Shown here in pieces: positions 40,785 through 49,417 of a stretch of DNA of 64,000 bases. Both the position numbers and the translations under genes were made by a program. Under the pieces are notes generated by a model. It saw only the letters and a list, made by a program, of their open reading frames with translations. It was not told where the DNA came from and did no database searches. The stretch is from assembly GCF_026342405.1 (NCBI RefSeq), contig NZ_JAPEMU010000001.1, forward strand, positions 9,052,001 to 9,116,000, written 5' to 3'. Positions within the stretch are counted from its first letter, which is position 1. The number at the start of each line of letters is the position of its first letter. This stretch comes from Kitasatospora sp. NBC_00240 (GTDB taxonomy: Bacteria; Actinomycetota; Actinomycetes; Streptomycetales; Streptomycetaceae).

Positions 40785-42050
40785 ATGACGGCCGCCCCTG
40801 CGGCCACCTCCGGGCCGCCGCGCGGCCGGGCCGCCGCCGTCCGGCGCTCGTCGGGCGCGCTGCGGCCCGCCCGACCGGGCGCCGCGGTCGTGGACGGCGC
40901 GGCCGCCGTCGCCTTCCTGGCCGCGATGGCCGCCGAACGCCTGGGCGCCGCGACGGAACTCCGCGTCGGTCCGGTACCGGCACTTGCGCTCAGCCTGCTG
41001 CTCGCCGGCGCGCTCGCCGTGCGGCGCCGGGCGCCACTGGCCGCGTACCTGGCCGGCACCGCCGCGCTGTCGGCGGAGGCCCTGTTCGTCCTGCCCAGCC
41101 CGGTCTCGCCGTACGCGAACCTGGTCGGGCTGTACTCGCTCGGCCTGTACGCGACCCGGGGCCGGGCCCTGCTCGGGCCGGTGGTGGTGCTGCCCGGCAT
41201 GGCCGCGTACTTCGCCGGCCTGGCCCACACCTACCCGGCCTTGCCCGCGGGGGTGCTGTTCGTCTGGCTGCTGGCCTGGGCGGTCGGCTTCGCCACCGCG
41301 CGGCGCCAGGAGGAGCGGGAGGCGGCGCGCCTGCTGCTCCGCCGCCGGGTGGTGGGCGACGAACGGGCCCGGATCGCACGGGAGTTGCACGATCTGGTGG
41401 GGCACACGCTGAACGTGATGCTGGTGCAGGCGGGTGCCGCCCGCCGGGTCCTCACCCGGGATCCGGAGCAGACCCGCGAGCTGCTCACGGGCCTGGAGCA
41501 CACCGGCCGGGAGGCACTCGACGAACTGGACCGGGTGCTCGGCCTGCTCCGTCGACAGGCCCCGCTGCCGGACGTCGGGGCCGGGCCGGGGCCGGGCGCC
41601 GTTCCTGTCCCGGCTCCCGTTGACGCCCCGGCTCCCGCGCCCGGGCCGGGCCCGCGGCCCGGGCTCGCCGACCTGCCCCGGTTGACCGGGCGGGCGGGTC
41701 AGGCCGGCCTTCGGGTCACCGTCCGGCTCGATCCCGCCGCGCGCGACCTGCCGCGCACGCTCGACCGCTCCGCGTACCGGATCGTCCAGGAGGCCCTCAC
41801 CAACACCGTCAAGCACGGCCGGACCGGCGCCGACCCCGTCGACGTGACCGTGACGATCGCCGTACGCACCCCAGCCCGGGTGCTCGATCTCCTGGTCCTG
41901 GACCACGGCTGCGGCGCCCCCGGCGGATACACCCCCGGCCGGGGGCTGCTGGGCATCGCCGAACGGGTCGCGATGTTCGGCGGCAGCCTGGAGCACGGGG
42001 GAGGTGACGGGGGCGGGTTCCGGCTGCGGGTGACGCTCCCGCTCGGGTGA
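40785..42050 (+). CDS. NarL-type sensor histidine kinase
   Basis: A 421-residue kinase. Residues ~35-190 form about five membrane segments (VVDGAAAVAFLAAMAAE, PALALSLLLAGALAV, GPVVVLPGMAAYFAG). The dimerisation/phosphoacceptor helix is ERARIARELHDLVGHTLNVM with H202. A Pro/Ala-rich loop follows, then HATPase_c with the N box IVQEALTNTVKHG and G box GYTPGRGLLGIAERV. It should phosphorylate the response regulator encoded next, whose GTG overlaps its TGA. The signal is unknown. ATG 40785 is preferred; a GTG further upstream would add an unlikely Arg/Pro-rich N-terminus. Confidence 0.88.
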   Translation: MTAAPAATSGPPRGRAAAVRRSSGALRPARPGAAVVDGAAAVAFLAAMAAERLGAATELRVGPVPALALSLLLAGALAVRRRAPLAAYLAGTAALSAEALFVLPSPVSPYANLVGLYSLGLYATRGRALLGPVVVLPGMAAYFAGLAHTYPALPAGVLFVWLLAWAVGFATARRQEEREAARLLLRRRVVGDERARIARELHDLVGHTLNVMLVQAGAARRVLTRDPEQTRELLTGLEHTGREALDELDRVLGLLRRQAPLPDVGAGPGPGAVPVPAPVDAPAPAPGPGPRPGLADLPRLTGRAGQAGLRVTVRLDPAARDLPRTLDRSAYRIVQEALTNTVKHGRTGADPVDVTVTIAVRTPARVLDLLVLDHGCGAPGGYTPGRGLLGIAERVAMFGGSLEHGGGDGGGFRLRVTLPLG

Positions 42051-42739
42051 GCGTCCGGGTGGTGGTCGCCGACGACGACGCCCTGCTGCGGGCCGGCGTC
42101 GCCCTGGTACTCGGCACCGAGGACGGCATCGAGGTGGTCGGCCAGGCCGCCGACGGCCTGCTGGCGGTCGAGCTGTGCCGGACCCTGACGCCGGACGTCG
42201 TCCTGATGGACGTCCGGATGCCCGGCATCGACGGCATCGAGGCGACCCGGCGGATCGTCGCCGCCGGCCTGGCCACCCGGGTACTGGTCCTGACGACGTT
42301 CCACCACGACGACTACGTCTGGGGCGCGCTGCGGGCCGGCGCCGGCGGTTTCCTGCTCAAGCGGGCCTCGCCCGAGCGGCTCATCGACGCCGTCCGGACG
42401 CTGGCGGACGGCCACGCCCTGCTGGACCCGGCCATCACCCGCGACCTGGTCGGCCACCTGGTCGCCCGCGGCCCCGCCCGGCCGCCGGCCGCCGCGCCCG
42501 ACCCCCGGCTGGGCCGGCTGACCACCCGGGAGCGGGAGGTCCTGCGGCTGGCCGCCGAGGGGTATTCGAACGCCGAGATCGCGGCCCTGCTCGTCGTCGC
42601 CGAGTCCACGGTGAAGACCCACCTGAAGCGGATCCTCGCGAAGACCGACGCCCGCGACCGCGCCCAGGCCGTCGCCCTCGCCTACCGGGGCGGCCTGATG
42701 ACCGGACCGGACGGCGCGGACTGGACGGGCCTCGGCTGA
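42047..42739 (+). CDS. NarL/LuxR-type response regulator
   Basis: A 230-residue regulator. The receiver domain has the acidic pocket DDD near the N-terminus, phosphoacceptor D55 (VVLMDVRMPGIDG), Thr in LVLTTF and Lys in FLLKRASPE. The C-terminal LuxR helix-turn-helix is LTTREREVLRLAAEGYSNAEIAALL, then STVKTHLKRILAKTDARDR. GTGA overlap with the kinase gene shows co-translation. Targets are unknown; no obvious transporter gene follows. Confidence 0.93.
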   Translation: MSVRVVVADDDALLRAGVALVLGTEDGIEVVGQAADGLLAVELCRTLTPDVVLMDVRMPGIDGIEATRRIVAAGLATRVLVLTTFHHDDYVWGALRAGAGGFLLKRASPERLIDAVRTLADGHALLDPAITRDLVGHLVARGPARPPAAAPDPRLGRLTTREREVLRLAAEGYSNAEIAALLVVAESTVKTHLKRILAKTDARDRAQAVALAYRGGLMTGPDGADWTGLG

Positions 42740-43008
42740 CCGCCGGGGCGGGGGTGGAACCGGGCAGTTCACGGGCGGGGCCGACCGACTTCGGCCGCGG
42801 GAACGGGTTCTTGCTGACCCTTCGGGAACTGAGCCGGCAGCCGCGAACGGGCAGCAGGTGTCCACCACTTCGGGAGTCACCAGCCTGACGAGGATGCGAG
42901 CGGTGGTGCTTCAGGTCGTGGCCGGACGCGCTCCCGGCAGCGGCAGAAAACACGTTGGCCGGTCCGCTGCGAAGCTGCGACGATGCCCTTTTCCACGGCG
43001 GAGGGCAT

Positions 43009-44112
43009 TTGTTCGTTTTCGTGTGTGCGGGATGCGGCGCCAGGCTGAGCATCCCGTTGTCCCAGGTCGAGCTGCCGGTCCACGCCCATCAGAAGTACGG
43101 GAACGGGTTTCAACTTCCGGTGCTCATGGAATCGGGCACCTTCGCTGTGGAACGGGAGCCCATGGGGCCGCCGTGGCGCAGGTGGGAGGAGATCGATCCT
43201 GAAGAGGCGGCTGCCCGCGGCATCCACGCTCCGGTCCACTTCCTGTCCGACGGCACACCCGGCGCGATTGTCATCGCCCCTGGGGATGTCCGCGGCACCG
43301 TGTTCATCCAGAACGGTGGTGGCTACTGCTGCGGCCTCAGCCGGGGTGACGGGCCCAACATGGCCTGCGAGGCGTGCGGCCTGCCCGTGGCGATCCGGAT
43401 CGACGACTGCTCCCTATGGCAGGCGGTCTGGCTCGCGCCGGATGCGGTGCACCGCCTTCCCGTCGCCGACGCCGACAGCACCGGGCTCTCCTGGGCGGAG
43501 CTGCTGGCCGAAGGGAAGGGGACGCCGCCGATCGAGCCGATCGGCACCTGGGGCCGGTGGCGCGGACTCGGCCGCATGTGGTCATGGAGCCCGCAGTGGG
43601 AGGCGGCAGCGGGCCGGGCGCTCGCCCACCTGCTGGCGGCCTCGCACAGCCGGTCGGTGACTGTCCCCGACGGCCTGGTCGCGGAAGTCTTCCAACACGT
43701 CCTCGACGCCTGGCTGCCCGCGGTCGAGCCGTCGCGGCGCGCCGTCCTGGCCGGACCTGGTCTGCCCGACCCCGACACGGACGCCGACATCATCCTTGTT
43801 CCTACTCACCCGCAGACGGGAGAACTCTGGAGCCCGGGCGGCTCGGACGTGTCGGCGTACCCGGTGCCGCTGCCGTTCGGGGTGTGGATGTGGATGGCCT
43901 TCCCCGAGCGAGACCTGCAGCACCCCGCGTCGGGAACCATGCCCGACGGCGTTCTCCGCGACGACCCGCCGGTGCCGCACCCCCACCACCTTTTCCAGGT
44001 CGACCAGGAAATTCTCCGGCACACGCTGGTCCGGTTGCCCGCCGACGGCAGCCCGTGGCTGCGCGAGTTCCACAAGAACCCCACACAGCGCATGCGCGCC
44101 GGCCTCCTCTGA
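43009..44112 (+). CDS. Cys-rich hypothetical protein
   Basis: A protein of ~367 residues with no family I can name. Near the N-terminus FVCAGCGARL is half of a zinc-ribbon-like site, and GGGYCCGLSRGDGPNMACEACGLPVAIRIDDC gives five more Cys in pairs around residues 105-135. The rest is soluble and Trp/Pro-rich (WGRWRGLGRMWSWSPQWE, PLPFGVWMWMAFPERDL). I place the start at TTG 43009, which follows GGAGG by 4 nt and begins just before the first Cys pair; the frame is open to TTG 42955. Predicted metal-binding cytoplasmic protein, role unknown. Confidence 0.6.
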   Translation: MFVFVCAGCGARLSIPLSQVELPVHAHQKYGNGFQLPVLMESGTFAVEREPMGPPWRRWEEIDPEEAAARGIHAPVHFLSDGTPGAIVIAPGDVRGTVFIQNGGGYCCGLSRGDGPNMACEACGLPVAIRIDDCSLWQAVWLAPDAVHRLPVADADSTGLSWAELLAEGKGTPPIEPIGTWGRWRGLGRMWSWSPQWEAAAGRALAHLLAASHSRSVTVPDGLVAEVFQHVLDAWLPAVEPSRRAVLAGPGLPDPDTDADIILVPTHPQTGELWSPGGSDVSAYPVPLPFGVWMWMAFPERDLQHPASGTMPDGVLRDDPPVPHPHHLFQVDQEILRHTLVRLPADGSPWLREFHKNPTQRMRAGLL

Positions 44113-44212
44113 CCGACTGACAGGGGGGCGCCGCTGTTCACTCGGCGGCACTGTCGCAATCGAGGTTCCGGTCCGTTCGGCAGGGGACCGGGAGCGCTTC
44201 TCGTGATCACGG

Positions 44213-44410
44213 TCAGCCGGTGAACCGGTGCCACCAGGGCTGCGCGGGCGGCCGCGGAGCCTTGGTGACGGTCGGGTCGAAGCGGCTCTCGGTCGGGGTG
44301 TCCCACTCGATCAGGGCGGCCGGGAACCAGGTGACCGGCTTGGTGTCGCCGAGGGCGTCGGCCCAGGCGGCGAGGCAGGTGCCGGGCCCGTCGTGATGTC
44401 GATCGTCCAC
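44213..44410 (-). CDS. Short ORF or gene remnant
   Basis: A 65-residue frame from GTG 44410. The C-terminal half (KPVTWFPAALIEWDTPTESRFDPTVTK, ending WWHRFTG) looks protein-like, but the start region has no ribosome site. It may be the end of a decayed gene. The ~420-nt region 44113-44536 holds nothing else that I recognise. Confidence 0.3.
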   Translation of the reverse strand: MDDRHHDGPGTCLAAWADALGDTKPVTWFPAALIEWDTPTESRFDPTVTKAPRPPAQPWWHRFTG

Positions 44411-44536
44411 CCGTACGGGATCCGTCCTGGCGTGCTGTGTCGTACGGGTCGGGGCGGAGGCTTCCTGGCCGGTCCTGCCCGGCGGGCGGTCCCCGTTCCT
44501 CAGGACGGTCGCGGGCGAGCTCCGCCGGTCCGCCGG

Positions 44537-45229
44537 TCAGTCGGCCAGCGCGGCGTCCACGGCGGCGCGGGCGTGCAGGCTGGTGGTGGCGAACACCGGG
44601 ACGGGGCTGTGCTCGGGGCCGATCAGCAGCTCGATCTCGGTGCAGCCCAGCACGATGCCCTCGGCGCCTGCCGAGACCAGGTCGGCGATCACGGCCCGGT
44701 AGGCGTCCCGGGACTCCTCCCGGACGATGCCCAGGCACAGTTCCTGGTAGATGACCCGGTGCACCTCGGCGCGGCCGGCCGCGCCGGGGACGATCACCTC
44801 AAGGCCATGACTCGCGAGCCGGTCCCGGTAGAAGTCCTGCTCCATGGTGAAGGCGGTGCCCAGCAGTCCGACCTTGCCGAGGCCGGCGGCGAGCACCGCC
44901 GCGGCGGTGGTGTCGGCCAGGTGCAGCAGCGGTACGGAGACGGCCGCGGCCACCTGGCCGGCCACCTTGTGCATGGTGTTGGTGCAGATCAGCAGCAGAT
45001 CGGCGCCGGCCGCCTCCAGCGACCTGGCGGCCTCGGCGAGTACCTCGCCGGCCTGTTCCCACTGTCCGGCGCTCTGGAGCTGCTCGATCTCGGCGAAGTC
45101 CACCGAGTGGAGTACACACTTGGCGGAGTGCAGGCCGCCGAGGCGCTCCCGCGTCAGTACGTTCAGCAGACGGTAGTACTCCGCGGTCGATTCCCAGCTC
45201 ATCCCGCCCAGCAGCCCGATGGTCTTCAT
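44537..45229 (-). CDS. Aspartate/glutamate racemase family protein
   Basis: A 230-residue PLP-independent amino-acid racemase. The N-terminal MKTIGLLGGMSWESTAEYY is characteristic, and both catalytic Cys are present: C82 in LLLICTNTMHK and C196 in GIVLGCTEIELL. It resembles YgeA-type broad-specificity racemases that make D-amino acids by two-base catalysis. AGGTGA precedes ATG 45229. It stands ~130 nt upstream of nothing obvious on its strand; the PEP-mutase-like gene lies behind it in the same direction, so they may be co-transcribed. Confidence 0.9.
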   Translation of the reverse strand: MKTIGLLGGMSWESTAEYYRLLNVLTRERLGGLHSAKCVLHSVDFAEIEQLQSAGQWEQAGEVLAEAARSLEAAGADLLLICTNTMHKVAGQVAAAVSVPLLHLADTTAAAVLAAGLGKVGLLGTAFTMEQDFYRDRLASHGLEVIVPGAAGRAEVHRVIYQELCLGIVREESRDAYRAVIADLVSAGAEGIVLGCTEIELLIGPEHSPVPVFATTSLHARAAVDAALAD

Positions 45230-45358
45230 CAGGTCACCTTGGCACAGGCCCGGCGGTCCCCGACCGGCGGGCGGCCCTCGACGCACCCGGCCTCCCGGCA
45301 CGCTGCCCGGCTGCCCGGTTTCCCGAGACCTGCGCCCCGGAACGACGCCTGATCACCG

Positions 45359-46132
45359 TCACCGGATCAGGCGCTGCACCTCGCCGTAGGTCGGCACCGG
45401 GGTGTCCGGGCCGGTGGCCGGCCGGCCGGCGCGGACGGCGACGGCCGCGGCGGTGGCGGCGCCGAGTGCCAGCCGGTAGAGCAGGGAACCGAGGCTGACC
45501 CGAGCGACCCCGAGGTCGGCGAGCTGCGGGAAGGCCGGACCGGTGGGGGAGTGGAGGATGTTCAGCGGGACGCCCAGGTGGCGGACGAGGCCCGCGATGC
45601 CGTCGGAGTCGGCGAGGCCGGGGACGAAAACCCCGTCGGCGCCGGCCTGCTGGTAGGCGTCGAGCCGGCCGATCGTCTCCTGCTCGTGGCCGCCGAGCCA
45701 GTGCGTGTCGGTACGGGCGTTGACGAAGAGTCCGGGGGCGGCGGCCTTCACGGCCGTGATCTTCGCCGCGTGCAGGGCGACGGGGGCCAGCGAGCCGTCG
45801 GACCGACCGTCCTCCAGGTTGATGCCGGCCACCCCGGCGGCGGCCAGCTCACCGGCCAACTCCGCCACCTCGGAGGGGTCGTCGCTGAAGCCCGCCTCCA
45901 CGTCCACGGAGACGAGGAACGGCTCCTTGCCGAGCCGCCGGGCCAGCCGCAGGGTCTCCTCCCGGGTGGCGGCGGTGCCGTCCGCGAGGCCCGCCGCCGC
46001 GGCGACGCCGAGGCTGGTGGTGCCGATCGCGGCGAACCCCTGGCCGGCGAGCATCGCCGCCGAGGCGTGGTCCCAGGCGTTGGGGAGCAGCAGGGGGGAG
46101 CCGGGGCGATGGAGCGCGGCGAAGCTGGTCAT
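45359..46132 (-). CDS. Isocitrate lyase/PEP mutase superfamily protein
   Basis: A 257-residue enzyme of the PEP-mutase/isocitrate-lyase superfamily, like carboxyphosphonoenolpyruvate mutase-type proteins of this size. Motifs are LLLPNAWDHASAAML, FAAIGTTSLGVAAA, VSVDVEAGFSDDP for Mg binding, GINLEDGRSDG, and VNARTDTHWLGG. The reaction (C-C lyase or P-C bond chemistry) is not assignable. GGAGGACGTC precedes ATG 46132, which overlaps the stop of the P450-like gene (ATGA). No other phosphonate genes are near. Confidence 0.85.
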   Translation of the reverse strand: MTSFAALHRPGSPLLLPNAWDHASAAMLAGQGFAAIGTTSLGVAAAAGLADGTAATREETLRLARRLGKEPFLVSVDVEAGFSDDPSEVAELAGELAAAGVAGINLEDGRSDGSLAPVALHAAKITAVKAAAPGLFVNARTDTHWLGGHEQETIGRLDAYQQAGADGVFVPGLADSDGIAGLVRHLGVPLNILHSPTGPAFPQLADLGVARVSLGSLLYRLALGAATAAAVAVRAGRPATGPDTPVPTYGEVQRLIR

Positions 46133-47034
46133 GACGTCCTCCGGTCGTGGGAGTCGTGGGAGTCGTGGGAGTCGTGGGGGTAGGCGGAGCAGGCGGAGTT
46201 CGGTGAGCGGTGGGGGACGCGAGGAGCCGGGGGCGTGACCGGTTCGGCGGAGTCGGGGGCGCCGGCCCCGGCGTCGCTGTCCAGGACGCCCGCCGCCAGG
46301 GCGAGGGCGTGCCGGCGGCCCGGGCATAGCCGGGGCGGTGCGCCGAAGGTCAAGGCCTCCGGGCCGGGCCGCTCGGCAGCGCCGGAGCGCTCCGGGTCGA
46401 AGGCGTCCGGGGTGAGGAAGACCTGCTGGTCCCGGTCGGCCGCGGCGATGTCCAGCACCACCAGGTCGCCCACGGCGATGTCCGCGCCGGCCACCCGGGT
46501 CGCCCGGACGGCGATCCGCCGCATGGCCCGGACCGGCGGGTCGTGGCGCAGAGTCTCGGCCAGCAGGGCCTCGACCGAGTGCCGGCCAAGGTGGCCGGCG
46601 GCGGCCCGGCGGGTGTGCTCGACGAGGTCGGCGGTGGCGTCGCAGGCCTGGACGAGGAGACCGATCCGGTTCGCGGCGGCCTCCAGCAGGGCCTCGTCCG
46701 GTTCGGTGGCGGCGACTGCGGGGCGCCCGCCGGGCGCTGCTCCGGACGGCGGCTCCTCCGATCTTCCGTACGGCAGTTCGTACCGCAGTCCGGGAGGTCG
46801 TTCGTCGGGCCGCGCCCCGGCCGGGCCTGGCAGGAGGTGCGACTTCCCGTCCGCTGCGCTCGCGTTGCCCGCCTCGCCCGCGGTGGTCGGGCGCCAGGCC
46901 GAGGGTTCGGCGGGCAGCGGGCAGCGGGCAGCGGGCAGCGGGCAGCGGGCAGCGGGCAGCGGGACGAGGCGCGGGTCGGCGAGCGCGGTCCTGACGTCGG
47001 CGTACCGGTCGAACGCGTGGGCTGCGGTGGTCAT
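46129..47034 (-). CDS. Shortened cytochrome P450-like protein
   Basis: A 301-residue protein that keeps scattered P450 elements: FDRYADVRTALADPRLVP at the N-terminus, an I-helix-like LLVQACDATADL, ETLRHDPPV (ExxR region), VLDIAAADRDQQVF and the heme loop FGAPPRLCPGRR with C237. It is ~100 residues shorter than normal P450s. The section between residues ~28 and ~130, where helices B to G should be, is replaced by Pro/Ala/Gly-rich sequence that begins with the 7-nt repeat at 46914. It ends with a DSH repeat tail. Either a degenerate paralogue or a naturally short P450-like protein. It overlaps the PEP-mutase-like gene by ATGA. Confidence 0.6.
   Translation of the reverse strand: MTTAAHAFDRYADVRTALADPRLVPLPAARCPLPAARCPLPAEPSAWRPTTAGEAGNASAADGKSHLLPGPAGARPDERPPGLRYELPYGRSEEPPSGAAPGGRPAVAATEPDEALLEAAANRIGLLVQACDATADLVEHTRRAAAGHLGRHSVEALLAETLRHDPPVRAMRRIAVRATRVAGADIAVGDLVVLDIAAADRDQQVFLTPDAFDPERSGAAERPGPEALTFGAPPRLCPGRRHALALAAGVLDSDAGAGAPDSAEPVTPPAPRVPHRSPNSACSAYPHDSHDSHDSHDRRTS
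46144..46179 (-). repeat. 9-nt tandem repeat at the end of the P450-like gene
   Basis: Nearly four copies of gtcgtggga (plus strand), encoding D-S-H units in the C-terminus of the P450-like protein. In frame. Confidence 0.9.
46914..46962 (-). repeat. Seven exact copies of a heptanucleotide repeat
   Basis: Seven exact gcagcgg units (49 nt) within codons ~25-41 of the P450-like gene. The unit is not a multiple of 3, so gain or loss of one copy would shift the frame of everything after it. This is the form seen in phase-variable genes and also a frequent frameshift hotspot. Confidence 0.95.
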
Positions 47035-47391
47035 GGGCCTCACTCTAGGAGCGGCTGACTTCGGCCCGCGCCGAACTGTGCCGATGGCCCACCTCCGATG
47101 GCCCGCACCCGCCCGGCCCACCTCCCACCCTCCCGCCCGGCGCACCTCCCACCCCCCTCCCGGTCCACCCCCGCCCGGTCCACCCCCGCCCGGCCGGCAC
47201 CCGGCACCGGGAAGCCCGGCCGAACTCCCGGAGTTCACCCGGTCGCGGGCGCCCTGCCGCTACATTTGACGGACGGCCAGGGCCGTACGGCGTTCCGGGC
47301 CGCCACCCCGGGGCGGAGCAGGGACGGCGGCGCTGCGCCCGGCGTCGCCGGCAACCGGCGTCCCGGCCGGGTGCCGGGAAGGAGCTGCAGG
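47035..47391. other. Intergenic region with short repeats
   Basis: About 357 nt. It contains two copies of ggtccacccccgccc near 47162-47191 and C-rich tracts. TTTGACGG near 47265 may be part of the promoter for the small gene at 47392. Confidence 0.4.
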
Positions 47392-47604
47392 ATGACGACT
47401 CATGACGCGCCGCCCGTGCGCGAGCCGGTCGGTGCGGACGAGGCCGACGCCCTGCGCGCCCTGGCGGCCAGGGAGCGGGACCGTGCGGCGACGCTCGCCG
47501 GCGTCCTGGAGGACATTGCCCTCAACGGCCTGCCCTCGCCCGAGGAGTGCCGGCCGTGGGAGGAGATCCGCGAGGAGCACTTCCGCCGCCTGATCGGGGA
47601 GTAG
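47392..47604 (+). CDS. Small hypothetical protein
   Basis: A 70-residue, mostly helical and acidic protein (LRALAARERDRAATLAGVLEDIALNG, CRPWEEIREEHFRRLIGE). AAGGAG lies 7 nt before the ATG. The size and the EEIREEHFRRLI tail recall antitoxin or small regulatory proteins, but there is no toxin gene beside it and I cannot name a family. Confidence 0.5.
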   Translation: MTTHDAPPVREPVGADEADALRALAARERDRAATLAGVLEDIALNGLPSPEECRPWEEIREEHFRRLIGE

Positions 47605-47703
47605 CCGGGCTGCGGCCTGGTCCGGCCGCGCGAGGGGTCCGGCCGCGGAACGGGTTCGGCCAGGCAGCGGATCGGCCGGGCGCTTCCCGGCCCACCGGGA
47701 GGG

Positions 47704-48090
47704 TCAGAAGCTCCCGAACGTCGGCCGCCCGGTCGGCCGGTAGGTGTGGACGGCGATCCCGGTACCGGTGGTGCGGGACTCCACCAGCCGGAACGACGTG
47801 GGCAGGCCCCCGGCCGGGAACAGCCGTTTGCCCTTCCCCTTGGCGACCAGGTCGCCCGGGTCGGTGACCTTGGGCCGGTGTCCCGCGAAGATCTCGTACG
47901 TACGGCGGCCGAGCAGGAAGGCACCGGCCCGCTCGACGACCTCGGTCAGGTAGCCGTTCAGGTCCTCGTCGGCGAACGGGACGAGCCAGCCCCCGAACTC
48001 GAAGCCGCCGCCGGGGTCCTCCGTGGGGCCGCCGGGAGCCTGCACCACACCGTCCAGGGTGAGGAAGGCGGTGAGGGTCGGCTCGGCCAT
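47704..48090 (-). pseudogene. DHFR-like (RibD C-terminal) protein with internal deletion
   Basis: The first ~80 residues match the family start (LTAFLTLDGVVQAPGGPTED, LLGRRTYEIFAGHRPKVTDPGDLVA), and the last ~45 match the family end (GKGKRLFPAGGLPTSFRLVESRTTGTGIAVHTY). The two are joined directly at about residue 83. Normal members are ~190 residues; this one is 128, so ~60 residues with the GS-x2-L and DE-x-R-L cofactor-fold motifs are gone without a frameshift. The product should lack a complete NADPH site and is probably inactive. Confidence 0.7.
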
Positions 48091-48247
48091 CGGGTCTCTC
48101 CGTCCGGTCCGCTCCGGTGGGCCCGTCCAGCGTCCCGGACCTGCCGCGGGTACCTGCTCCGCGCCGCGCCGGGCACGTCCGATGTCCACCCGAAGGCCGC
48201 CGCCGACGGCCCGCGGCGCGTCGATCGACGGTGGCGGTGCTCGCCTC

Positions 48248-49417
48248 TCACACCGGTAGCCGCGAGGCCTCGCTCTCCATCAGCGGCAGCAGCAGGTCCA
48301 GCGCGGCGGCGCGCGGGCTGGCCAGCGGGCTGGGCAGGTCGAACGACTGCAGGTGACCGCGCCGGACTACGTCGGCGACGGCATGGTCGATCTCGGCGGC
48401 CGTGTCCTGCGACAGGGCCGCCGCCAGCAGCAGGGCGTCGCGGCACGGGCCGTCCGGCCGGGCGCCGGTCAGGGCGCGGATCCGGTCGGTGTACGCGCCG
48501 GCCCGGGTGGCGGCGGCCAGCCCGGCGAGAGCGAAGCGCAGGGCCTCGTCGCCGCCGGCCCAGCTGCTGAGCAGGGAGGCGGCCACCGCCTCCACCGCCA
48601 ACCGGGGCGCCGCCTCGTCGGGTGTCTCCGCCGCGGCGAGACCGTGAGCGGCGAGCCGGTCGGCGGCTGCGGCGGCCCGGCGGTCGGCGAGCGTCGCGGC
48701 CCCGGAGAGCAGGGTGACGAGCCGGGCCCGGCAGGCGGACGGGACGTCCGGCCGGAGGGCGACGGCGGCCAACAACGGGACGTGCAGCGCGCTGTCCGCG
48801 TCGCAGGCCCCGTCGTACATCACACTGCGGGCCAGGTCGAGCAGGACGTCGGGGTCGTCGTCGGGCAGCGTCGGCGCGGTCAGCCATTCGTCGAGCACGT
48901 CGATCCCGGCCACGCCGCGTTCGTGCAGCTCGCGGGCGGCCGCGTACACCGACTCCTGCAACGGGGGCAGGGGCCGGCCGGAGTCCGCGCAGGTCAGCGG
49001 CGGCTGCGGCTCGGCGTCCTCCTGCGGGGACGGGAACTGCCCGACGATCCGCCGCCGCAACTCCCGTGCGGTGGAAGCGTCCACCTCACGGACCAGGGCG
49101 CTCGGCTCCACGGGCACGGCGCCGGCCTCCGGGTACCCGGTGCCGTACCCGACCCCGTAGCCGCCGAACGTGCGGGCGACGGTGTTGACGGCCACCCGCT
49201 CCCAGCCGTAGTGCCCGCCGGAGGCCAGGCCCTCGTCGTCGGCGAAGGAGATGACGTGCCACCAGCCGTCCACCCGCCGGCCGGCGTCCGAGGCCTGGTC
49301 CGGGTACACCAGGCGGGCCTCCTGGACGGCGACTTCCCGGTGTCCTCGGGCGCCGAGCGCCAGCACCACCGACCGAGCGGGTTCCTCACCCGGTACCAGG
49401 AGATCAAATCGGTCCAT
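48248..49417 (-). CDS. Hypothetical protein
   Basis: A 389-residue soluble protein with no family I can name. The N-terminal ~90 residues are beta-rich with RVDGWWHVISFADDEGLASGGHYGWERVAVN. The remainder is Ala/Leu-rich and helical, like an alpha-solenoid (LLDLARSVMYDG, LLAAVALRPDVPSACRARLVTLLSG, ALRFALAGLAAATRAGAYTDRIRALTG). ATG 49417 has GGGAG 8 nt upstream; in-frame starts at 49435 are weaker. It is transcribed towards the DHFR-like remnant, with ~150 nt between. Confidence 0.6.
   Translation of the reverse strand: MDRFDLLVPGEEPARSVVLALGARGHREVAVQEARLVYPDQASDAGRRVDGWWHVISFADDEGLASGGHYGWERVAVNTVARTFGGYGVGYGTGYPEAGAVPVEPSALVREVDASTARELRRRIVGQFPSPQEDAEPQPPLTCADSGRPLPPLQESVYAAARELHERGVAGIDVLDEWLTAPTLPDDDPDVLLDLARSVMYDGACDADSALHVPLLAAVALRPDVPSACRARLVTLLSGAATLADRRAAAAADRLAAHGLAAAETPDEAAPRLAVEAVAASLLSSWAGGDEALRFALAGLAAATRAGAYTDRIRALTGARPDGPCRDALLLAAALSQDTAAEIDHAVADVVRRGHLQSFDLPSPLASPRAAALDLLLPLMESEASRLPV

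Noticed and set aside
46914..46962. CRISPR-like array
   Set aside because: Units are 7 nt with no spacers, so this is a simple tandem repeat. No Cas gene is in the window.
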